In this document: piece by piece, positions 53,640 through 64,000 of the stretch
Position numbering within the stretch: the first letter of the stretch is position 1
How the letters are laid out: each line of letters starts with the position of its first letter
Origin: Pelecanus crispus
Taxonomy: Eukaryota > Chordata > Aves > Pelecaniformes > Pelecanidae
Assembly: GCF_030463565.1 (NCBI RefSeq)
Contig: NC_134653.1
Location: 30,503,150-30,567,149, forward strand
Direction of reading: 5' to 3'
DNA length: 64,000 nt
Made by a program: the position numbers and the translations under genes
The notes under the pieces: generated by a model
Database searches by the model: none
Told to the model about the DNA's origin: nothing
What the model saw: the letters and a program-made list of their open reading frames with translations, nothing else

Positions 53640-54410
53640 CATTTATTTTGCGTTACACGTTTGAAGTCTTCCCGTGCACAGTGAAATCCTCCTCCGAGAG
53701 GGAGCTAGCTGAGGGGAGAATTAACCTGCTAAATAATAAAAACCCCGCGCACCTCCTAATGAAATGTAATGACTTCGAGACCTGCAAGATGGATCGCGCC
53801 GTCGCTCCAGCCGCTTGCCCTGATTTATGGCGATGTGGGAAATATGATGGAGGCAGTGCTAATGAATCCCCCCTTAGGAGGGGAACCGGTAACGGAGCAA
53901 AGTTTCTCCTGGGGGCCCCAAAGCCCCCGGCGAGGCTCTTTGCACCAGGCAGCCCTGGACTGGGTAGGGCCCACCCCTTTGGTAGCCCCCAGTGCATGAG
54001 GGGAGGCACATGGAGGGGCTGCAGCCACCCCCCCCCCCCCCCCCATGCCCAGCACAGCGGCACCCACCAGCACTGCCGTGCTTCAACCTCACATTTCTTT
54101 TGATGTGGCTTCTTTTTAATGACAAAGATCTAAGCAAATATTTTCCTCTAGCCGGTCTAATTTTAACATGCAGGCAGGCAATGGCACACCCCCCCTCCCC
54201 CAGTAACATTAACCTCTGTGAAAATTTCCTTTTGTCCCAATTTCTCTTTGTTCCCTGGATCAGCTGTCACGCTGCTCGCTGCCGGTGACGGAGCGGTCCC
54301 CTCCCGGCATGCCATAAATATCGGCAGAACCACGCGTGCCGCGGTTATGGCAAGAGAGCAAATGAGACAAATGGAGCTGCGCTCCCAGGCTGCAGCCATG
54401 GCCGTGGGGT
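53640..54410. promoter_or_regulatory. Cluster of AT-rich islands, candidate conserved elements
   Basis: Three AT-rich blocks at about 53640-53860, 54090-54260 and 54300-54410, separated by GC-rich or C-run sequence. They include TAATGAAATGTAATGACTTC and GCCATAAATATCGGC. No coding potential seen. Confidence 0.3.
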
Positions 54411-55669
54411 AGCTCCAGGCATGTGGTTGCATGGCCGTGTCCCTGTCCCCGTCCCCATCCCTGTCCCCATCCCCATCCCTGTCCTCATTCCCAGCAGGGC
54501 TGGGGGGAGGAGCACAAGGGAAAAAAAATAAGAATAATAAAGCTTTGCCCCAGCAAACCAGCCCTCTGCCTCCCTTTAGTGGCTCCCAGACCACATCCAC
54601 GGCCGTGCTGTGTTTTGGGTGTCCCCTCCATGCACAGCTGAGGCTGGCGGCTCTGGCACGGGTCGTGGCCGCTCCATGCCGGATGCCCGGCCACGGGCCG
54701 GAGCGGGCTGCACTACTCCTGCAACCCTGCCGTGGGTTTCTGCCGGGACTGGTCCCCCAGCCAGCGACGGCCATGGGCAAGTGTGGGCAGGAATGGGTTT
54801 AAAAACGATCCCAATCTTGCAGGTGGAAAATAAAGCAACCCCCGCCGTGCCCCCACAGCCGTGCTGGGGTCACAGGCAACCACGGGCAGGGGCGCGAGCA
54901 GGCAGCTGAGCCCCCACCGCCCTCAGCCCTCTCCCCGGCCGGGATAACGGCACGCCATATGTCACCGCCGCGGGACATGGGGGCCGGGGATACGCGCCCT
55001 CTGCCCAGAGCTATTTGGGATTTAATACTATTATCTTAATGCAACTGGCTCATTGTTCAGGCTGGGAAGCTGCTGCCGGGGCAGAGCAAGGGGGGGTGGT
55101 CTGGGTTAGGGGGGAGCAGCTTCCCAGCCACAGCGGGGCTGCCGGAGAGCCCCCATCCCGCCCCAGCACCAGGAAACCCTCCTGCCGGGTGGGAACTCGG
55201 TGGCAAACTTGCCGCAGATGATGGATGGCGGGGGAGATGTCACTGCTGCACCCGTGGTGGCCACCAGTCCCGGGATGGGGATGTGGTACCTGACCCCCGG
55301 TGCCCATCACCCGGCCCTCGGGGCTGCGAGGGGTGAGCATCCTGCGGGTGCACGCGGGGCCGCAGCCCTAATCCCCGGGGATTTGGCCCACGTGCACCCG
55401 CCTCGCCTGGCCACCCTTTGGGTGCGAGGCGGAGGCTGGCGCCGGGGCCGGATTAATGGCTCAGCGTTGTTAGCGGGTTATTTATAGGTGCTCCTCTGTG
55501 CCCTAAAAATCTGCGGGAGGAAGGTGAGGACCTGGGGGGGGGGGTCCCAGCTTTGGGGGGGACCCAAGGGAGGCCACAGCAAAGCAAAGAAACTCCAGAG
55601 CACACGTCCAGCGATATCCTGGTTTTACTTTGGGAAAAACACCATCCGGACACACGGCTTGCGGGTTTT

Positions 55670-56928
55670 GTGTTGGTTTTTTTTTTTTTTTTTCATTTGT
55701 TTTCTCTCATTTTTAAAACAATATAGTGCAGCCAGCACTTCTCACAGTAGAATATAATGGTCAATTTTAGTATAAAAAAAAACATTCTCAGAGATTTGTA
55801 AATGCACTTAGTGCTTGAACAGGCCTTTCAGGGATACAGTACCTCTTTTCCGAGCACAATCACCTTGGGTTTCATCAGGGTATTTTTCTTTTTTTTCCTT
55901 TAAACACCAAAACACTTTGTATTTTGCAGTGCGGAGCCTTTTTAAAATGAATTAAACACATAATTACACATAGTGAATAACGGACCATAATGAGCATTTT
56001 GGAACTTTTTTTTTAAAAAAAAAAAAAGAGAAAAGGAGGTATGTGAGCGCCCCTGGTACCATGGTCGCCTGTAACCCAGAACCAAGGTGGAACTGACAGT
56101 AAGGGGGGAAAAAAAACCAGCCTGGAAATGTGAGACCCGGGCAGGTTCCCGGAGGTGCCGTGGAGCAGGAGAGGGGCCAGGGGGTCCGGTTGGGCACCCA
56201 GCGTGGGGGCACCAAACCTCCCGGTTGAGTGGGAATAGGAGCCGGTGGCCAACGCGGGGCCAGGTGAGAGGAGGATGAGGAAGAAGAGGGGCGGGGGGAG
56301 ACTCTGTAGCAGCCAACACGTAGATGTACAGCCTAGTCAACTAAAAAAAAAAAACCAAAACCCAAAAAACAAAACAAAATCTGTTCAAGTTTTCAAGTGT
56401 TTTTCTTAAATAGCCTCCAGACTGTCCCCCATTATTAGCTTTAATCAAAGCAGTGCAAGTTACGGACTTCAGCTACAGGTCAGGCGCGAGCTCCCTGCGG
56501 CCGCCGTGCCGGCTGGCTGCCGGGCTGGCACCGGCTGCCGGGGAGCCTCCCGGCCGGCTGCGGCACGGGGCTCTGCCCCGCACGGATCCGGCCGGGCGCC
56601 CGCAGGCGCGCGGAGCGGAGCCTCCTCTCCCTGGATAGCAGCAACTCATAGCGATTCCCTGTTCACATTCGTGGAGATAAAATGATTTCTGAGCTATATA
56701 GACAAGCGGTTCTTCGTCCTCAGCTTCCAGCGGGTTGCGGGTGTATCCAGTCTGGGGACCCCAGTGAAATGCCAGTGTCCCGGGAGCCCTTTCGGCAGCC
56801 GACCCCGTGTCCCCCTCCCCGTCCCCCCCACCCTCGCTGCCACGGTCCGGTACCCGCGCGGTGCCGGAGGGGAGCACGGCTCGTGCCAAAGTCCTCGCCC
56901 TGGGTTTGGGAAAAGCAGCATCGGTTCC
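55670..56928 (-). other. FAM222A: Probable FAM222A 3' UTR
   Basis: Moderately AT-rich sequence directly after the FAM222A stop codon on the minus strand, with T-runs and A-runs (for example T18 at about 55677-55694, on +). I see no canonical AATAAA; ATTAAA variants occur, for example at about 56441 on -. The end of the transcript is therefore not fixed. Confidence 0.5.
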
Positions 56929-58800
<1,872 letters not shown>

Positions 58801-59469
58801 ACACACGCAGGCACATGCACACACAAGCCAGCACACGGGGCACGACGTTTGCTCCCGAGCTGGTCCCAAAACCCCTGGCCCTGCTGCAGGACATCGGCAG
58901 CCGCCGGGGGATGCTGGACCCAGCGCCTGCCAGGAGCCAGGTTTTGCAAGGGAGAGATGGTTAAATTGGGGGGGGTTTGGGGCTGGTACCCCCCACTGAG
59001 GAGCTCCAGCCCTTCCTCTGCTGCCAGGAAATTCAATTTTGGAGGCTCCCAGGCTGCGCAGCCCCACGGTACCCAGGGAAAGGGGACTGCAGGCACTGAG
59101 CATCCCTGCGGGGATGCTGAGGAATGTTTTGCTCCAGATGCCACCAGGACCAGTGATTCCTGATGCCACTGAGTGCTGGGTGGCAAGAGAGCTGAGCCGT
59201 CGGGTGCATTCAGCACACCTAACGAAGTCATTAAATTGGTCTGCAATGCCCGTCTGAGTCCTGCCCCAAGTGATGCTCCAGTGCGGTGCCCGCAGCTGCC
59301 TGCACGAGCAGGTGTGCCCGGAGGAACTGGGCACGGTGTTAAAACCAGGATTCGGGGGAAGATTGGGGCACTGGCAGCTGCGGGATTCCACATCACCCCC
59401 CGGGCAGCAGTGTGATGTTCGGGGAGATGTAGGAGCGAGGCCATGGCCGCGCTCCGTCCTCTCCATCAG

Positions 59470-59660
59470 AGCGGTGCAGCAGTAATTTAACAGGCAGAAC
59501 GGCAGAGCATTCACCAGCCATTCCTCCCATTAAGCTAATGTTATGGGCTTTTTACAGGTGTCTTAAATAGACATTGTTATTAACGAGTATATTAAGCCAA
59601 TTAAAACCAGGGCCTTTGAGTAGGATTTAATGTAGCTGCCGGGAGACAGGAGGCACGGCA
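59470..59660. promoter_or_regulatory. AT-rich island, candidate regulatory element
   Basis: Contains CATTAAGCTAATGTTATGGG, TTATTAACGAGTATATTAAG and CCAATTAAAACC, all homeodomain-like AT cores, between GC-rich flanks. Non-repetitive. Confidence 0.3.
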
Positions 59661-60564
59661 TCAGCAGCTCCCTACGGCGGGACACGTGCAGGCGCGCAGC
59701 ATCCCGGACGGCACTGCCGGGCATGTCCTGGGCATCGACCGTCCAACCTCCGTAAAGCTCCTGAGCCCGGGTGGCACCCGCAGAGCAGCCCGCGAGCAGT
59801 GCAAGCGCATGCGACTGTGCATGCTGGGTGCTGCTGGGCACGGGCACCCCGCGAGCCAGCGGGCGCAGGGGGCTGAGAGTGGGACCCTGCCTGCCCAGTG
59901 GCACGGCACGCCGCTCGCCACCGCGGCCTGCCGGCACCGTGAGCCACGCGCATCTGCATTCCCCTTCATGCCAGCACCGCTGTCCTTGGAGGTGGCAGCG
60001 TCGTGAATACTCAATTAACATGACACTAATTAGCTGGTGACACTTGCAGAATCCCTAATGAGCCTGTTCCACGGAAACGCTCCTTTCCAAGCAAAAAAAA
60101 AAAAAAAAAAAGGGACCATTGCTGGAGGGAGGGAGGTGGCATCACCCATGGGCACTGTAGCTCCCCAGCACGAGTCACCAAAACCCCGCCCCTGAGCACC
60201 AGGGCTGTGGGGGACACTTTTGGGACGGCCCCGTGAAGCCCCCCCGGAGCTGCCTGCTGCTGCGGGATGGGCAGAGCTGCCTGCCCAGGTGAGCTGAACT
60301 TGGCCATGGGCATCCCGCCCGCGAGCCCTGGTGCCAGCCCCTGCCCAGGGAGCACCGCAGCTGACCGCAAGCCGGCCAGCGGGGAGCCAGGAGCCGCCTT
60401 TGTCGCCTCTTCGTGCCAGCTGGGTTGGATGTGACAAGCCACCAATTCGGTGTGTTGTCACATATCAGGGTGACGCACCGAAGCCCCGCCGGGAAAATTA
60501 CAGAGCGACCGATTTCCCGGTGGTTCCCGGCGCGCTGGTGGCTGCGCGGCTCCGCCGCTCCCCC

Positions 60565-60720
60565 CCCCTCTCCGCAGTAATTACTGCTTTCTAACGGGCT
60601 GTAATTACTGCGAGATGCAAACTCTCTGAACCACCGCCGTCACCTGTCAGGCGCAGGCAGCCCTGACACCAGCCGCTCGCCGCCGGCTTTGCCCTCCTCC
60701 TCTTCAACTTGAGCCATCAG
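60565..60720. promoter_or_regulatory. Paired TAATTA sites, candidate homeodomain-binding element
   Basis: GCAGTAATTACTGC at 60574-60587 is a perfect 14-base palindrome. The 11-mer GTAATTACTGC within it (60577-60587) recurs at 60601-60611, 24 bases downstream. This is a classic paired- or dimeric-homeodomain arrangement. The flank also has CACCTGTCAGGC. Binding is inferred. Confidence 0.4.
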
Positions 60721-61019
60721 AGCCATCACGCCAGGGCCGGGTGGGATGCGCTGCGGACCCCCGGCCGGCGCGGCTTACGTCCACCGGCTGCTGACACACA
60801 GGCAGGCTCAGCCGGGCTCGCCACCACGAGCAGCCCTGGCTCTCACCACCCCTAAACCAAACCCAGCCGCCAGCAGCGTGCCGGCCTGGGGACAGGCACC
60901 CATCAACAACCGCTTCTCCCAGAAGATGTTTTGCCGGCTCCCATCTCCCTCCCTCGCTGGCATTCCCACGGGATGCGGCCAGTGCACCCCCAGCTCCGGG
61001 CTCCCCCTCCCTCCCTGAC

Positions 61020-61390
61020 CTGCTCTATTTTTCCAGCCTGCACTCAATAACAGCTAAATAATTGAATCTGCTCAGCAGCCAAAGATTTGTTTTGAATTTT
61101 ATTGGAATTTTAAATTGTTTTGTTTCTTCAGTATTTTATTACTGTAAATGGAAAATGCATCGCCCGCAGTAATAATCCGATGGCTTTTTATATTACTCCG
61201 AGCTTCTGCTCAAAGCATTATTGGAAAGCCAGGCAGAAACAAGAAGCCATTATAATGGCAGCACAGGCTTATAAGATTACGCCTCCAGCTAAACAACTTT
61301 TTACTTTAGCAAATTGGCCACCAAACCTGGTTCGAGACACAGATGTAAATCCTGGACCCCACCGGTGCCACGATCTGGAATAAATCTCGG
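61020..61390. promoter_or_regulatory. AT-rich island, candidate conserved enhancer
   Basis: A 370-base AT-rich, non-repetitive block with TTTTATTGGAATTTTAAATT, AGTATTTTATTACTGTAAAT and AAGCATTATTGGAAAGCCAG. It is sharply bounded by GC-rich and repeat DNA (9-bp repeat from 61468). A short frame at 61120-61383 lacks any recognisable domain. Confidence 0.35.
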
Positions 61391-61467
61391 TTTATGGGTT
61401 AGGGAGCTCCAGCCCCTCTGTGCCCAGAGCAGCCGGGTCTGTGCAAAATGTCCGACAGGGATGGGGA

Positions 61468-61585
61468 TCCCCAGCATCCCCTGCATCCCCCACAGCCCCT
61501 GCATCTCCAGCATCCCCTGCATCCCCCGCATCCCCAGCATCCCCAGCATTCCCCGCATCCCCAGAATCCCCAGCGTCCCCGGGGT
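61468..61585. repeat. 9-bp (CATCCCCAG)n tandem repeat
   Basis: About a dozen imperfect 9-base units, CATCCCCAG, CATCCCCTG or CATCCCCCG. As 9 is divisible by 3 it encodes regular Met/Gly or Pro/Ala/Ser peptides in silico, with no support as a gene. Confidence 0.9.
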
Positions 61586-62095
61586 CCCTGCGCTGTGCCC
61601 GGCTGCAGCCACAGCCTGCAAGGAAAGATGGGGAGAAAGGAGGGGAGGGAAGCTAACCAAAGCCATCCTCACGGCAGGAGAGACCAAGGCTGACCGGAGG
61701 CCAACGATCCTGTGCCGTGCAGGAGTCGGCCGGCACAAACCCACAACAGTCCCCAATTACCCCCGGCCCTGGCCCCAGCTCCGCTGGGACACAATGGGCG
61801 CCGGCGAAGCCCAGCTGCCGGGCCCCTAATTAACCCTGATTTTAACTGTACACTTTTAAAGGCACTAAAGCGGTTACAAAGTGGAGAACAAGGCAGGGTT
61901 AATAGCGCAGACCTAAATTGCAGGCCCGCGGGGCCCGGGGCCCATAGAAATAATAGACCTGTCTGGGCTGCTCAGCTGTCAGTCAGGCGAACAATTCGGC
62001 ACCCAAGGAGCTTGGTGACAGCACAGGAGCGGCAGCATCGGGGCTGTGGCAATCAGTGTCTGCTCAGTGAAAGAGCTGTGAGATCAAAACTGCGC

Positions 62096-62300
62096 CAGGA
62101 AAGATACTCAGCACCAGGAAGGATGCTCAGCACTGGGAAGGATGCTCATCATCAGGAAGGATGCTTGATAATGGGAAGGATGCTCGACACTGGGAAGGAT
62201 GCTTGGCACCAGGAAGGATGCTTGGTACCAGGAAGGATGCTTGGTACCATGAAGGATGCTCAGCACTGGGAAGGATACTCGGCATCAGGAAGGATGTTCC
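62096..62300. repeat. 19-bp minisatellite, about 10 copies
   Basis: GGAAGGATG and close variants start at 62117, 62136, 62155, 62174, 62193, 62212, 62231, 62250, 62269 and 62288, an exact 19-base spacing. The spacer varies as CTCAGCACTG, CTTGGTACCA and similar. Confidence 0.95.
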
Positions 62301-62689
62301 ACATTGCTCCCGCAGCCCTGCTACCCCAAGTGTCCCCCGGCCTGGTGCTGGCAGCAGCATCCCTGGCTGGGCCCCCTCTTCCCTAGAGGAGGACGAGCTC
62401 ACGCACCAGCAATTTATGGCTTTAATTTTCAGGCCATGATGCTGCAGGAGATGCTGTGCTCCCCGGGCGGTTGCCCCACTCTGGAAGGGGACAGCGAGCA
62501 GGATGTCAGGGTGCATGGGGCAGGTGCACCCCGGGGATCAACACCAGCAGCACCACAGCCCTGAGCAAGGGCTCAGTGGGGACAAGCTGAGCGAGGATGG
62601 ATGAGCAGCACATGGCACCTAACTGGTTAACAGCCGGCACGAAAGATATGCGCTGCCTGCCACAGACAGGCAAGATGAGTTCCCTCCCT

Positions 62690-62830
62690 CTCCTCCATTC
62701 CTTTGCTCCTCTGTGAGATAAGATGGGACAAACCTTATATTTACACATCGAAAGCACTAAAATATTTTGCAACAAATGAAAGTCATCTCGGAAGTAAATC
62801 TTTACAACGCTGGCAAAGGCGAAGCCGCAG
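62690..62830. promoter_or_regulatory. AT-rich island, candidate regulatory element
   Basis: Non-repetitive AT-rich block containing GAGATAAGATGGG (a GATA-type core) and AGCACTAAAATATTTTGCAA. It sits between GC-rich segments. Function inferred only. Confidence 0.25.
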
Positions 62831-64000
62831 CTGGAAGCTACTTGGCGCTTTGCTTGGGCGTTGCTTCCCCTTGCCCCCAAAAGAAAACGCTTTTCACCCC
62901 TTTTTCAGATGGGAGCGGAGCCGCTGCCGGGGCTGCCCCAGCTGCCGGAGCTGCTGTGCTCCTCCTGCTACGGCACAGCCCTGGGCAAACTGCAGGCACA
63001 TCCTGGCTGCTCCACCACAGAGGGCAACCGGCGGTAGGACACCCCCGCCTTGGGGGTAACCCCATTCTGGGGAGGGCGAGATGGCGAGAGCTGCCCAGTG
63101 GGACCAGCCTGGCACTGGGGATCCGTCCTCTCCGTGCCGGGACCTTTGGAGCAGCGGGCTGCTTCCCGCTGCCGGCACGGCCGAGCCCGTGCCAGCTCCT
63201 CCTCCCTGTGCCGCAGGGTGCCGGGCGCCCGGCTGGCAGCCCCTCTCCCGCTCCGGGCAGGTCTGTCCCCACAGCAGTGTCCCGTGCCCGGGCAGGCTCG
63301 CGGCTCGGCACCGCAGATGGGCTCAGGCGTGCCCAGGCGGGTTTGCCAGGGATGCTCGGCAGGCTGCAGTGGCTGGCGCCGTGCCCGCCGCTCGGGCAGC
63401 CGTTCAGGAGGAACACCCGGGGGCTCGCCCGTGGTTTCCTGCCTCGAACCGCAACGCGATGCCCCGGCTGCTCTGCCCACCCTGGCTTCACCCGGTCCCA
63501 TTGCCACATTCGCCCCTGGCAAGGGGGAAGGGACATTTCCCGAGGGTCGCCTTGCCCTGCCAAACATCCTGCCAGACCTCGCCCTCCCTCCCCGTCCTGC
63601 CCTGCCCCTCTTGCAGGAAAGCGCTGGTGCTTCCAGCACCGAGCTGGTGTTTCGCTCCTGCTCTGCCTCCCTGAACCAGGAGGGCAAAAAGGCAGCAATT
63701 AGGCAGGATTTTTAATTTGCACTGGGGCAGGAGGGGGTAGGAAGGGGAGCGATGCTGAGAGCACTGGGCGGAGGCAGGAGGAGACACTGGGGACCTGAGA
63801 TACTGCTCAGCGATCGGCATGCCAATGGCCGATATTAAAAAATAATAGTGCTGCAGCCTCCAAATGAATTAAACTCTGCAAGAGCCCAGAGCTCATCCCC
63901 TGGCTTTGGGACAGGGCTCCCTGTTCCCCTCGCATCAAGGAGATCCCAATGTCTTTGAAGCTTCAAAAAGCATCAAAAATCCCCTTTTTCTCTGCTTGCA

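Larger units (their letters stand above)
49378..55600. other. TRPV4-FAM222A intergenic region
   Basis: Contains the TRPV4 3' UTR, the large minisatellite, the ATCCC repeat and several AT-rich islands in a GC-rich background (listed separately). Short simple tracts: C17 at 54028-54044 and CCCATC/CCCTGT hexamers at 54440-54487. No protein-coding gene recognised. Confidence 0.55.

Noticed and set aside
61120-61383. 87-codon + frame in the AT-rich island
   Set aside because: No domain, no signal of splicing, and the region looks like non-coding regulatory DNA.

Overview
This is a piece of a bird nuclear genome. The evidence is the 3' ends of CR1 LINEs with the ATTCTATG octamer, an avian ERVL-type solo LTR, compact introns and proteins matching the vertebrate GIT2-TCHP-GLTP-TRPV4-FAM222A block (human 12q24.11, same relative order and orientations). 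The LTR type hints at Neoaves. All exon models were built by eye from splice sites, reading phase and recalled family sequences. No alignment was run.

Layout. (1) 1-25,571: the last two thirds of GIT2 on +, in 12 coding exons including a 90-base cassette exon, followed by a long AT-rich 3' region. The 5' exons (ArfGAP and ankyrin part) lie before the window. (2) 25,572-34,000: TCHP on -, complete, 12 coding exons, 493 codons. A truncated CR1 sits in intron 2 exactly at the donor site of exon 2. (3) 33,400-36,000: two CpG-rich promoters, with TCHP and GLTP head to head about 2 kb apart. (4) 35,840-38,438: GLTP on +, complete, 5 exons, 210 aa; intron 4 holds a near-perfect 44-bp hairpin. (5) 38,439-42,985: intergenic, with a G/T-rich tract, a CpG-rich stretch and a 40-bp minisatellite. 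(6) 42,986-49,377: TRPV4 on +, complete coding sequence, 15 coding exons, 863 aa. (7) 49,378-56,928: intergenic, with a 1.3-kb minisatellite of 13-bp units arranged in a 52-bp higher-order repeat, then a run of AT-rich islands that look like conserved regulatory DNA, then the probable FAM222A 3' UTR. (8) 56,929-58,145: the last coding exon of FAM222A on -. (9) 58,146-64,000: FAM222A intron or upstream DNA, again with AT-rich islands containing homeodomain-type TAATTA motifs.

The genes do not form a functional unit. GIT2 is an Arf-GAP scaffold, TCHP a keratin- and centriole-associated coiled-coil protein, GLTP a cytosolic glycolipid carrier, TRPV4 a calcium-permeable channel and FAM222A a poorly characterised protein. 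They are linked by conserved synteny. Base composition changes sharply near 33 kb, from AT-rich with long introns to GC-rich with short introns. The most striking unexplained items are the GLTP intron hairpin, the CR1 at the TCHP splice donor, the 13/52-bp minisatellite and the paired TAATTA sites near 60.6 kb. Many long open frames in the GC-rich half are produced by tandem repeats and are not genes.
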